Shown here: piece after piece, positions 7,284 to 15,787 of the stretch
Numbering within the stretch: the stretch's first letter is position 1
How the letters are laid out: every line of letters starts with the position of its first letter
DNA from: Pseudomonadota bacterium
Lineage (GTDB): Bacteria; Myxococcota; Myxococcia; Myxococcales; Myxococcaceae
Reading direction: 5' to 3'
DNA: 64,000 nucleotides
Assembly: GCA_023426545.1 (NCBI GenBank)
Contig: JAFAAN010000019.1
Coordinates: forward strand, 1-64,000
The notes under the pieces: generated by a model
Databases searched by the model: none
Told to the model about the DNA's origin: nothing
The model's input: the letters and a program-made list of their open reading frames with translations, nothing else
Made by a program: the position numbers and the translations under genes

Positions 7284-10200
7284 ATGGGTGGCGTGAGAAA
7301 CGGCAAGAGCGCCGGCACGCCGGAGCCCGCGGCCGTCCGACAGGAGGCGCTGCGGCCCGGCGCTACCGGCGGCATGGCCGCGGTGGATACGAGCGATGCG
7401 TTGAGTGAGCACTTCCGGGTGGCTGCCCGGCTATTGCGCGACGGCTCCGCGGCTCGTGCGTTCGGAGAGCTCGCCCGGGCCAGCCGCATCCTGCCGATGA
7501 CGCCGCGTCTGGCCGCCGGCATCGTGCGCATGGCGCTTCGGGCTGGCACCGAGGCGGCCGCCATCATCTTGCTCGAATCGGCGCTCTCGACGGCATCCAG
7601 CCGGCGCGCCGTTCAGCGTCAGCTCGCGAGGGTCCTGCGGCGCGTGAACCAGCTCCCACGCGCCATCGCCGCGCTGGAGATGCTCCTGGCGGAGTGGCCC
7701 GAGGACCGGCGTGCTCAGCGGGTGCTTCAAGTCCTCCGCGCGCGTGTCTCGACGGCCGGAGAGGCTTCCGGGCCGGAGGCGGCCGCGCCGTCGCGGGATG
7801 TGCTGGCGAAGCTCCCAGCCTTGAAGGACGGCACGCAGGACGCGGCGACGTGGGAGTACGACGACCGCATCTACCTCATCGAAACAGTGGTCGGGCCGCC
7901 GCTGGCCGCGGCGACTCCGTCCTCGACGGTGACGACGCCGGGCGATGCGATGGAGCAAGGGCCGCGGTCGCAATCCCAGGCCGAGGCACTGCCGTCCCCG
8001 GAGGGCGAAGTCCGCGCGAGCGAGGCCCATGTCGCGCAGACGTCCGGGCCTCGTGAGAGCGCAGGAGAGACCCATGCCGCGCAAGCGTCCGGGGCTCGCG
8101 AGAGCGCGGGAGAGCTGTCTGCCGTCGACGTTGCGTCCAAACCGCCGGGCGCGTCTCCGGTCATGCCAGGGCTGCCTGTGGATGGGGCGTCGTCCACGTC
8201 GCCTACGCATGAGCATCGGGCGGAGCGGGTGAACGGAGCTGCGCCATCCATGTCGGAGGCTCCATCGGCGGAGGGAGTGAGCGAAGCGTCCGCACCGGAG
8301 CACGTGAGCGGGGCCCCTGCCGATTCAGCGCGCAAGAGCGTGGCGGAGCTGCCGGCCATCGGTCCTTCACCCATGCGCCCCGCCGACAACGAGCGACTGC
8401 CGGCCAGGGAGGTCTCACTCCCCGCGGCAGCGGTGGATGCACACAAGACCGTGCTGGAACTGCCGGTGGCGGTGGTGTCCTCCACACCGGTCTCCACGGA
8501 CTCCGCGTCCAAGGGTGCGGCGAACGGGGCCATACCCGAATCACCCAAGGCCGTCGCGAGTGGCCCCGGCGTGGAATCCTTCCCCTGGGCACCGGTCGTC
8601 GATGTGCCGCCAAAGAAGAGCGCCGTGAGCGAACCTGCCGTGGGAGCACGCCCCGTGGCAGTCGCGGGCGACGTGGCCGGGGCCGTTGCGGGTGTGAGCG
8701 GGAAGGCAGTCCCAGGTGCTCCCGGTGCGGTCGAGCCAGCCAGGACGATTCTGGAGCTTCCGGCGGTCGCGGTTCCTTCCACTGAGCCGGTCGCCGACGC
8801 GCCCAGGACGTTGGTGGAGATGCCCGTGGTCGCCGAGCCGCCTCGTGCCTCGGATTTCGAAGCGCGCAGGACCGAGGTGGAGATGCCCGCCGTGGACGCG
8901 GGCGCGCCGTCTCCTGGTTCCGGAGCGGTCCGTGAGTTCGTTCCCCGCCGGGAGTCGCCGTCCGTGCCCTGGGTGGATATTCCCGAGGAAGGCGCGCGTG
9001 TGCCGTCTCCCGCCACCCGGCAGGGGGCGCATCGGCGCGACCTGGCGCGCCGCGACGATGCCGACGCGGAGGAGGTCACCTCGGAGGCTCAACCCTTCCT
9101 CGCAGGTGAGGGGGCCTTGCCTGCACCGCCGAGAGTGCCCGCACCCGCGAAGGTGGGGCGGCGGAAGACGCCGGCACCCGCGGAGGCACTGCCGCCCGCA
9201 GGTGTGGCCAAGGGTGGGGCGGCTTCCGATGCACGCTCGGGAACCATGGAAGTTTCCCTGGAGGAGCTGCAGGCCGCGCTCTCCGGAGGTACCTCACGGC
9301 CAGAGGGCCGCGCCGACGCCGCGCGCCCGGGAGGGCATGGCGAGGATGCCGAGGCGCTGAACCGCTCGCGGAAGGCGGAGGCCCAGCTCATCGCCCGGCG
9401 GGCGTGGGCCGAGCTGGCCCAGCTCTACCTGGAGCGCGCGGACGCGGCGAAGGACGCGGCCCTTCGCGCCGATGCGTTGGCCCGCCTCGCGGAGTTGATG
9501 GAGAACGAGCTCCACGACCCCGCAGGTGCCGCGCGCATGTACCGGGAAATCGTCGACCTGACGGGCGACCGCGCCGCGCTTCGCGACCAGGTGCGGCTGC
9601 TCGCCGCGCGAGGTGATGCGTCCCTGGTGCGGCGCGCGCTCGATGAGGCCATCCGCCGTGCGCCCACTAGTCGGGCGCGTGCGGGGGCGCTGCTCACGCG
9701 TGGGGAGCGCTGGCTCCACATGGGCGAGCTACAGAAGGCGCGCGCCGATTTCGAGGCGGCAGAGGCGCTCGCACCGGGGCTGCTCCCGGTGCTCGCGGGG
9801 CTCCTCCACTGTGTGCCCGGCGCGGAGCGCTCGGCCATCGCGGAGCGGCTCCGGGGCCTGCTGGCGGCCACGCCTCGCCGTGCGCCCGACCGCGCCGAAG
9901 CCCTGCGCGCGCTGGCCGAGGTCGCGGAGGAGGCGCTGAACAACCCACGGCTCGCGCAGTGGGCCTGGAGCGAGGTGCTCGCGGAGAGCCCCGACAGCGA
10001 GCAGGCGCGCGCGCAGCTCACCGCGCTGGCGCGGAGGCTCGGGGATACGACGGTCCTCGGAAAGCTCCTGCGTGCGCAGCTCGCTCGGGAGTCGCGAGGA
10101 CCCGCCGCGCGTCAGGCCCGGCTGGAGCTGGTGGCCACGCTGGAGGCGCGAGGCAACGCGGAGGCCGCGCTCGACGAGCTTCGGCAGGCGGTGCGTTACG

Positions 10201-12206
10201 AGCCGGGCCACAAGGAGGCCTGGCTGATGCTCGTGGAGCGGCTGCTCCAGCGTGAGCAACTGAGCGAGGCGGCCTGGGCATTGGAGCACGCGGCCACCGC
10301 CACCGAGGACGAGGAGGAGCGGGAGCGGACGTGGGACCGACTCGCGCGTCTGTGGCGCGAGGTGATGGGCAACCCCGAGCGTGCGCGCATCTATGCCCGC
10401 CGGGCCGAGGGAATCCGGCAGGCGCGTGAAGCGAATGACGCACTTCCTCCCGAGCCGCCGCGTTCCGCGTCTCCGCGCAGGGAGCCGAGTGGCCCCCGCG
10501 CTTCGCTCGCCCCGGCGCCTTCGGTGCAGGCCCAGTCGTCGGTGAACAGCGGGCCGCTTGCCGGAGAGGCCACGTCGACCACCGACCCTGGAGCTGTGGC
10601 CCCAGCGCAGGTGCCACCGGCGCCCGCGAGCAGGAAGGTGGCGTCCGACGGTGCGGCATCGAGGACGGCTGCCCCGGCTGCCGCGGCGCCGGCTTCCCCG
10701 GCGCGAAAGGGTCGGCGCGGGCGGAGCGCGGACCGAGCGGTGCCCTCCGAAGCCGATGCGAAGGAGGGCGCGCAGCGGAGCGGGCATTCCAAGGCATCGC
10801 GAGACGATGCACGAGGCGCCGCCTCTGTGCCGGGGACGGCGGCCGTGCCCGCGCCCCGCGCTCCCGCGACGGCGGATGACACCCAGGACGCAGCCGCCTT
10901 CCCCAAGGCGCCGCAGGGCTCCGCGCCCGGCGGCAAGAGCAGGGCCGCGGCTCGCGCGGCGGCCTCGGGGCGCGGCGCCGAGCCAGCGCCGGCACCTCCA
11001 GACGAGGAGGCTCGCGGCCCGCGTTCCGGGGCCACGGACCTCATCACGGGCGAGCTCATGGACCTCGGCGCGTCGCCGGTTCCGGAGACGCGCGTCATCT
11101 CCTGGGAGGCGCCGCCCGGGCGCATGGACCCCGTGCGCCGCGTGGTGCGCGCGCGTCCCGAAGGGACGGTCTCCGCTCCCGCGCCCGGCCGCACGTTCGT
11201 CGCGAAGCCCCCCGCGGCGCCCGAACCCCGGCCCGCACCCGGCGCCGCGGAGACGCGCGAGTCGCCTGTCGCCGCGTACTCGCCCCCACAGGACACCGAG
11301 CCCGATGCCTTCCGTCACATCCGCGAGCGTCCGCTCGACGCGAAGCCGTACCGCTTGCTCGCGGAGTACTTCGAGCAGCGGGGAGACCCCGCGCGCGCCT
11401 CGCTCATGCGGGAGATTGCCGACGCGCTCGATGGGCTCGAGACGCCCGCGCCGCGGGGGCAGCGTCCGCCGCTGACCTCCGATGAGCGTGCCGGCCTGCG
11501 CCATCCCGGCTTGCGGACACCCTCCGGGGAGCTGCTGGCCTGCACCGGCATCGCGCTCTGTCGCCTGTTCCCGGCGGAGGGCCGTGCCGCGGGCTCTTCG
11601 GAGCCCCTGCGCGCCACTGCGGGGCCGGCGGCGCCAGCCGTGCTCGACGCGCTCCACTCGGCCGCGCGGATGCTGGACGTCCACCTGCCCGAGCTGGTGC
11701 TCGCGGAGGATGACGGCCCTCCCTTCACCGCCGTGCACGCGGGGCACCCGCGTCTCCTCGTGGGCCGGCTCCTGCTGCGGGAGTCCATGCCCGCGGCGGA
11801 GCTGCGCTTCCACGCGGGGCGCGCGCTGCTGTCGCTCTCTCCGGACCTGCTCGCGCTCCGCGCCCTCAAGGGCGGCCAGCTCCTCCGCGCCCTGGCGCTG
11901 CTGTCCACCGTGTTGAAGGACCCACGTGCCTCCGGCGACGAGGCCCGCGTGGTCCGCGAGTCGCTCTCCCCACGCGCCCTGGAGCGGGCCATGGCCCTCC
12001 TGGAGCCTGGCACCCGCGACTTCAAGGCCTCCGCGCTCGCGGACGCCGCGCGTGACTCCGCCAACCGAGCGGGGCTCGTGGCGTGTGGCAGCGTGGGGCC
12101 CGCGCTGACCGTGCTGCGCGCGCGCAGGGGCAACGAGGCGGAGCTGGTGGAGCTGCTCCGCTTCGCCGCCTCCGAGCGCTACCTGCCGCTCCGGGCGCCG
12201 CGCTGA
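7284..12206 (+). CDS. Giant TPR/helical-repeat protein with long disordered linkers
   Basis: A 1640-residue protein with no signal peptide. Residues 40-160 are helical and TPR-like. Residues 160-700 are a disordered Pro/Ala/Val/Ser-rich linker that repeats a short motif of the type (K/R)(S/T)xxE(L/M)P at least five times, and contains a 15-residue tandem duplication (DNA 8028-8117). Residues 700-1050 are an alpha-alpha TPR/LapB-like solenoid. A second Ala/Pro linker follows, then a folded C-terminal domain (1345-1640) beginning RHIRERPLDAKPYRLLAEYFE that I do not recognise. The likely role is a scaffold that binds several partners. An internal ATG at 7374 is an alternative start. It converges with the OMP gene, 1 bp away. 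Confidence 0.85.
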   Translation: MGGVRNGKSAGTPEPAAVRQEALRPGATGGMAAVDTSDALSEHFRVAARLLRDGSAARAFGELARASRILPMTPRLAAGIVRMALRAGTEAAAIILLESALSTASSRRAVQRQLARVLRRVNQLPRAIAALEMLLAEWPEDRRAQRVLQVLRARVSTAGEASGPEAAAPSRDVLAKLPALKDGTQDAATWEYDDRIYLIETVVGPPLAAATPSSTVTTPGDAMEQGPRSQSQAEALPSPEGEVRASEAHVAQTSGPRESAGETHAAQASGARESAGELSAVDVASKPPGASPVMPGLPVDGASSTSPTHEHRAERVNGAAPSMSEAPSAEGVSEASAPEHVSGAPADSARKSVAELPAIGPSPMRPADNERLPAREVSLPAAAVDAHKTVLELPVAVVSSTPVSTDSASKGAANGAIPESPKAVASGPGVESFPWAPVVDVPPKKSAVSEPAVGARPVAVAGDVAGAVAGVSGKAVPGAPGAVEPARTILELPAVAVPSTEPVADAPRTLVEMPVVAEPPRASDFEARRTEVEMPAVDAGAPSPGSGAVREFVPRRESPSVPWVDIPEEGARVPSPATRQGAHRRDLARRDDADAEEVTSEAQPFLAGEGALPAPPRVPAPAKVGRRKTPAPAEALPPAGVAKGGAASDARSGTMEVSLEELQAALSGGTSRPEGRADAARPGGHGEDAEALNRSRKAEAQLIARRAWAELAQLYLERADAAKDAALRADALARLAELMENELHDPAGAARMYREIVDLTGDRAALRDQVRLLAARGDASLVRRALDEAIRRAPTSRARAGALLTRGERWLHMGELQKARADFEAAEALAPGLLPVLAGLLHCVPGAERSAIAERLRGLLAATPRRAPDRAEALRALAEVAEEALNNPRLAQWAWSEVLAESPDSEQARAQLTALARRLGDTTVLGKLLRAQLARESRGPAARQARLELVATLEARGNAEAALDELRQAVRYEPGHKEAWLMLVERLLQREQLSEAAWALEHAATATEDEEERERTWDRLARLWREVMGNPERARIYARRAEGIRQAREANDALPPEPPRSASPRREPSGPRASLAPAPSVQAQSSVNSGPLAGEATSTTDPGAVAPAQVPPAPASRKVASDGAASRTAAPAAAAPASPARKGRRGRSADRAVPSEADAKEGAQRSGHSKASRDDARGAASVPGTAAVPAPRAPATADDTQDAAAFPKAPQGSAPGGKSRAAARAAASGRGAEPAPAPPDEEARGPRSGATDLITGELMDLGASPVPETRVISWEAPPGRMDPVRRVVRARPEGTVSAPAPGRTFVAKPPAAPEPRPAPGAAETRESPVAAYSPPQDTEPDAFRHIRERPLDAKPYRLLAEYFEQRGDPARASLMREIADALDGLETPAPRGQRPPLTSDERAGLRHPGLRTPSGELLACTGIALCRLFPAEGRAAGSSEPLRATAGPAAPAVLDALHSAARMLDVHLPELVLAEDDGPPFTAVHAGHPRLLVGRLLLRESMPAAELRFHAGRALLSLSPDLLALRALKGGQLLRALALLSTVLKDPRASGDEARVVRESLSPRALERAMALLEPGTRDFKASALADAARDSANRAGLVACGSVGPALTVLRARRGNEAELVELLRFAASERYLPLRAPR
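8028..8117. repeat. Two 45-bp tandem copies in the TPR gene linker
   Basis: Copies at 8028-8072 and 8073-8117 encode H(V/A)AQ(T/A)SG(P/A)RESAGE(T/L). The DNA copies differ mostly at third positions, so the duplication is old or under protein-level selection. Confidence 0.75.
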
Positions 12207-12207
12207 C

Positions 12208-13056
12208 TCAGTTCATGTTCAGCTTGATGGTGAGCGCCAGCAGCCGCCCCTTGGGGCCGCCGAGGTCATGGCGGTACGCGATGTCCAACCCACCGCCGCC
12301 CTCAGACATGAAGCCGAGCCCCGTGCTGATCTGCGAAGTGCGGTTGAAGCCGTCATACGAATAGCCCGCACGCACCGGGAACACCTGCCCGAGGATGTAC
12401 TCCAGGCCGCTGTTGTACGTGAACGTCGTCGTGTCGTTCGTCGTGAAGTCCGCGCGCACGTCGCCAGCGACCGTCAGCAGGCCCGCCATCACACCCAGGT
12501 GCGCCGAGTAGTAGCGCGTCAGCTCCTCGTTGCCGGTGTCGACGATGTTGTGCGCGGAGACGCCCGCCACCAGGGACTGGGACAGCCGCAGGAGGAGCCC
12601 GGCATCGCCGGTGACGGAGTTGGCGAACCGCGACTGGCCGCTCATCCGCAGGTAGCGCACCGTGGCGCCGAGCATCAGCATCTCGCTGACGGGGATGCCC
12701 ACACCCAGCGCGCTCAGGTGGGCGCTGGACCGCGCGCCTCCACGGCCCACGCTCACCCAGTGATAGTCGAGCCCCATCCCCAGGCGGCTGGTGGCCGAGT
12801 CGACGATGGAGACCCCGAGCAGGCCTTCCTTCCGCTGCTTGTCCCACGCGCCGGTGCCCTCGATGCGGTAGGCGGGGAAGAGCACCATGGCGGCGGGGTT
12901 GCCCAGCATGGCGTCCGCGCCCAGGCCCAGGGCCCGGTAGGCGCCGCCCATGGCATAGGCGCGTGCGCTCATCACATCTCGGAGGTCCTCCGCGGGCTGC
13001 GCCAGCGAGGTAGTGGACACACAGAGGGCCATCAGCACCAGGGCGCGCAGCGACAT
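12208..13056 (-). CDS. Outer-membrane beta-barrel protein, PorV/OmpP1-like
   Basis: A 282-residue protein with a signal peptide (cleavage likely after SLA in residues 17-19, MSLRALVLMALCVSTTSLAQ). The segment SARAYAMGGAYRALGLGADAMLGNPAAM is characteristic of the PorV/UPF0164/FadL-like barrel group, in which an AMGGA turn precedes an NPA motif. Alternating amphipathic strands follow to the end. It should sit in the outer membrane; the cargo is unknown. TAGGAT lies 9 nt before the ATG, so the mRNA is probably leaderless. The promoter region is shared with divergent galU: the two start codons are 60 bp apart. Confidence 0.8.
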   Translation of the reverse strand: MSLRALVLMALCVSTTSLAQPAEDLRDVMSARAYAMGGAYRALGLGADAMLGNPAAMVLFPAYRIEGTGAWDKQRKEGLLGVSIVDSATSRLGMGLDYHWVSVGRGGARSSAHLSALGVGIPVSEMLMLGATVRYLRMSGQSRFANSVTGDAGLLLRLSQSLVAGVSAHNIVDTGNEELTRYYSAHLGVMAGLLTVAGDVRADFTTNDTTTFTYNSGLEYILGQVFPVRAGYSYDGFNRTSQISTGLGFMSEGGGGLDIAYRHDLGGPKGRLLALTIKLNMN

Positions 13057-13065
13057 GACACGAGC

Positions 13066-13071
13066 ATCCTA
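13066..13071 (-). promoter_or_regulatory. -10 hexamer TAGGAT for the beta-barrel gene
   Basis: TAGGAT on the minus strand with a 9-nt gap to the ATG at 13056. Confidence 0.5.
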
Positions 13072-13100
13072 TCCGGCTTGATGGGGTCAGGGGCCATCAA

Positions 13101-13106
13101 TAGATT
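13101..13106 (+). promoter_or_regulatory. -10 hexamer TAGATT for galU
   Basis: TAGATT followed by 10 nt and the ATG at 13117. It supports that start over the longer open frame upstream. Confidence 0.5.
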
Positions 13107-13116
13107 CGCAGCCCTC

Positions 13117-14019
13117 ATGGCCTCCAAAACCCCGAAGGTAGAGCCCCTCATCCGCAAGTGTGTCATCCCGGCAGCCGGCCTGGGCACGCGGTTCCTGCCT
13201 GCGACCAAGGCGGTTCCCAAGGAGATGCTGCCCATCGTCGATACCCCGACGCTCCAGTACATCGTGGAGGAGGCGGTATCCGCGGGCATCGAGGATGTCG
13301 TCCTCATCAATGGCCGGGGCAAGAACGCCATCGAGGACCACTTCGACATCGCTTTCGAGCTGGAGACCACGCTGCGTGCGCGTGGCAAGGAGGCGGAGGC
13401 GGACAAGCTGCGCGCCATCGCGGACCTCGTCCGCGTCGTGAGCCTCCGTCAGAAGGAGCCCAAGGGCCTGGGCCACGCGGTGCTGTGCGCCAAGAGCGCC
13501 ATCGGTGACGAGCCCTTCGGCGTGTTGCTGGGCGACGACATGATTGACGCCGAGGAGCCGGGAATCCGGCAGCTCGCCCGTGTGTACCGCCAGTACAACC
13601 AGGCGGTCATCGCGCTCATGGAGGTGCCCGACGACGAGACGCACATGTACGGCATCGCCGCGGGCACGGACCTGGGCGACGGGGTCATGCGCATCGAGCG
13701 CATCGTGGAGAAGCCGAAGAAGGGCACCGCGCCCTCCAATCTCGCCGTCATCGGCCGCTATGTGCTGCCGCCCGCCATCTTCCCCATCCTGGAGAAGCAG
13801 ACGCCGGGTGTGGGCGGCGAAATCCAGCTCACCGACGCGCTGGCCACCCTCCAGCAGCAGCAGGGCCTCCTGGGCTACCGCTTCAAGGGCCAGCGGTATG
13901 ACGCCGGTGACAAGGTGGGTTACCTGAAGGCCAACATCGCCTACGCGCTCAAGCGCCCCGAGCTGCGGGCCGGGCTGCTCGAGTTCCTGCATGAAGTCGT
14001 GAAGACGGAGAAGCCGTGA
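13117..14019 (+). CDS. galU: UTP-glucose-1-phosphate uridylyltransferase
   Basis: A 300-residue enzyme making UDP-glucose from UTP and glucose-1-phosphate, the precursor for polysaccharide, LPS and trehalose pathways. The nucleotidyltransferase signature GLGTRFLPATKAVPKEM is at residues 21-37, and GLGHAVLCAK, the LLGDDMID metal site and EKPKKG all fit bacterial GalU. Its length is normal. The frame is open far upstream (from 12268), but family alignment and TAGATT at leaderless distance set the start at 13117. The last codons overlap the next gene as GTGA, so the two are translationally coupled. Confidence 0.95.
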   Translation: MASKTPKVEPLIRKCVIPAAGLGTRFLPATKAVPKEMLPIVDTPTLQYIVEEAVSAGIEDVVLINGRGKNAIEDHFDIAFELETTLRARGKEAEADKLRAIADLVRVVSLRQKEPKGLGHAVLCAKSAIGDEPFGVLLGDDMIDAEEPGIRQLARVYRQYNQAVIALMEVPDDETHMYGIAAGTDLGDGVMRIERIVEKPKKGTAPSNLAVIGRYVLPPAIFPILEKQTPGVGGEIQLTDALATLQQQQGLLGYRFKGQRYDAGDKVGYLKANIAYALKRPELRAGLLEFLHEVVKTEKP

Positions 14020-14771
14020 AGCGCACCGTTGCCCTCCTCGCAGTCCTGGTCTCCTTCGCCGCGGGCGCCTACGTGCTGCCCGGAAGCTCCATCATCCGCC
14101 GCATGTCGGCGGAGCGCGCCGAGCTCAGGCTGTCCACGCTGCGTGTGGAGGGCTCCCTCAGCTTCGGCGGGTCGGCCGTCAAGGAGGCCGGAGCCGCGCT
14201 CGGGACGCCCACGGACCGCCCGGAGGTGCAGGGGGATGGCGTGCTGTCCATCCGCGTGCCCGGACGCTGCCGCTTCGAGGCCTCGGTGCCCGACGGCAAC
14301 ACCCAGGCCGTGGTCATCCAGTCCGGAGGCCGCCGCCGCGCGCAGGGCACCGAGATTCCCGCCATGTCGGTGCTCGTCTCGCAGGTGTGCCCGCTGCTCG
14401 CCACTGGCAGCGGCAACGTGCAGGACCAGAAGGAGGCGGTGCTCCGGCACCTTCAGGGCCTGGGCGTCGAGACGGGGCGCACCGGGCTGGCGCGCTTCGG
14501 CGGCGAGGTGGCCTACGTCCTCGGCGACATGGCGGAGGGCCGCCCCCAGTTCTGGGTGTACAAGGACTCCTTCCGCCCGGCGCGCCTGCGCTACTCGGAC
14601 GCCTCCGGGACGGCGTGGGACGTGCGCTTCCTGGACTACAGCTCGCCCGCCACCGGTGAGTGGATGCCGCGCACCATCGAGGTCTGGCGCGGCGGCCAGC
14701 GCAACCTGCGCTTCACAGCGCTGAAGGGTGACAACCGGGCCAGCGTGCCCGACGCGCTCTTCGCCCTGTAG
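14016..14771 (+). CDS. Predicted exported protein of unknown function
   Basis: A 251-residue protein starting at GTG 14016 and overlapping the galU stop by 4 bp. MKRTVALLAVLVSFAAGAYVLPG is a signal peptide with likely cleavage after AAGA, so the product is periplasmic or outer-membrane associated. The mature region has alternating strands (ELRLSTLRVEGSLSF, EVAYVLGDMAEGRPQFWVYKD, PRTIEVWRGGQRNLRF), loosely like periplasmic lipid- or lipoprotein-carrier folds. I do not recognise a family. Coupling to galU suggests an envelope role, which is inference. Confidence 0.8.
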   Translation: MKRTVALLAVLVSFAAGAYVLPGSSIIRRMSAERAELRLSTLRVEGSLSFGGSAVKEAGAALGTPTDRPEVQGDGVLSIRVPGRCRFEASVPDGNTQAVVIQSGGRRRAQGTEIPAMSVLVSQVCPLLATGSGNVQDQKEAVLRHLQGLGVETGRTGLARFGGEVAYVLGDMAEGRPQFWVYKDSFRPARLRYSDASGTAWDVRFLDYSSPATGEWMPRTIEVWRGGQRNLRFTALKGDNRASVPDALFAL

Positions 14772-14881
14772 GCCGTCAGGTGGCACTTTCCCGAATTCCT
14801 TGCGGAGCCGGGGGCGGCCATGAAGATTGTGTCCCCGCCTGGCCGGGATTTCCCCCGGCCCGCCGCACAGAGGAAATTCAC

Positions 14882-15505
14882 ATGAAAGTGTACGGCCACC
14901 CCATGAGCACGGCCACGCGCATGGTCCTCACCACCCTGGCGGAGAAGGGCCGCGAGGCGGAGCTCGTCCTCGTCGACCTCACGAAGGGCGAGCACAAGCA
15001 CCCCGCGCACCTGGAGCGTCACCCCTTCGGCGTCATCCCCGTGCTGGAGGACGACGGCCTCCAGCTCTATGAGTCGCGCGCCATCGTCCGCTATCTGGAC
15101 CGCAAGCTGGCGGGCACCGCGCTCACGCCGTCCGACGCGCAGGCCTACGGGCGCATGGAGCAGTACATCAGCGTGGAGCACTCCTACTTCACGCCCGCGG
15201 CGATGAAGGTCATCTGGGAGCGCCTCTTCAAGGCCATCCTGGGCGGCGGCGCGCCGGACGAGGCCCGCATCGAAGAGGGCCTGAAGGGCGTCGAGCGCGT
15301 CTTCGGCATCATCGACCCGGTGCTGGGCAAGCAGCCGTACCTCGCGGGCGAAGCCTTCTCGCTCGCGGAGGTCTGCTGGATGCCCTACATGGACTTCTTC
15401 GTCTCCGCGGGCGGCGGAGCGCTCCTGGGCGACCACAAGAACGTGGCCGCCTGGTGGGAGCGCGTCCGCACCCGGCCCTCGTGGAAGAAGGTCACCGGCG
15501 CCTGA
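14882..15505 (+). CDS. Glutathione S-transferase family protein
   Basis: A 207-residue protein. The thioredoxin-like N-terminal domain (residues 1-80) starts MKVYGHPMSTATRMVL and includes HPFGVIPVLEDD, with the cis-Pro, and YESRAIVRYLDRK, which binds the gamma-glutamyl group. The helical C-terminal domain has the FSLAEVCWMPYMDFF N-capping region. This is typical of phi-like bacterial GSTs that conjugate glutathione to electrophiles; the substrate is unknown. The ATG at 14882 has GAGG about 10 nt upstream. Upstream frame extension to 14780 lacks support. Confidence 0.9.
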   Translation: MKVYGHPMSTATRMVLTTLAEKGREAELVLVDLTKGEHKHPAHLERHPFGVIPVLEDDGLQLYESRAIVRYLDRKLAGTALTPSDAQAYGRMEQYISVEHSYFTPAAMKVIWERLFKAILGGGAPDEARIEEGLKGVERVFGIIDPVLGKQPYLAGEAFSLAEVCWMPYMDFFVSAGGGALLGDHKNVAAWWERVRTRPSWKKVTGA

Positions 15506-15771
15506 GCCCACGGCGCGGTGCCCTGACGTCCTGGCGGCTCCGTCTCACGGCGGAGCCCACCGGGGATGTCAGACCCTCCCTGCACTGTGGACCCCGGTAG
15601 CAGGACGGATGGGGTCGGGGTGGCGGTTGAAGGGAGCGTCATGGAACAGCGACTCTTGTGGAGCGGGGCGGACGTGGCGCCGCCGGAGGTCCCCCCGACG
15701 CGGGGTTCCAGGTCGGTGCGCACCTCGGGTGTGAAAAGCCGACGGGAACTGTCCGTGCCCGCCGCCGCCGC

Positions 15772-15777
15772 TACAGT
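15772..15777 (+). promoter_or_regulatory. -10 hexamer TACAGT for priA
   Basis: TACAGT followed by 10 nt and GTG 15788. It supports the GTG as the priA start. Confidence 0.45.
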
Positions 15778-15787
15778 GCGCGCCGAA

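Noticed and set aside
9729..11813. 694-residue minus-strand frame opposite the TPR gene
   Set aside because: It is an Arg/Gly-rich shadow with no start context or family motif.
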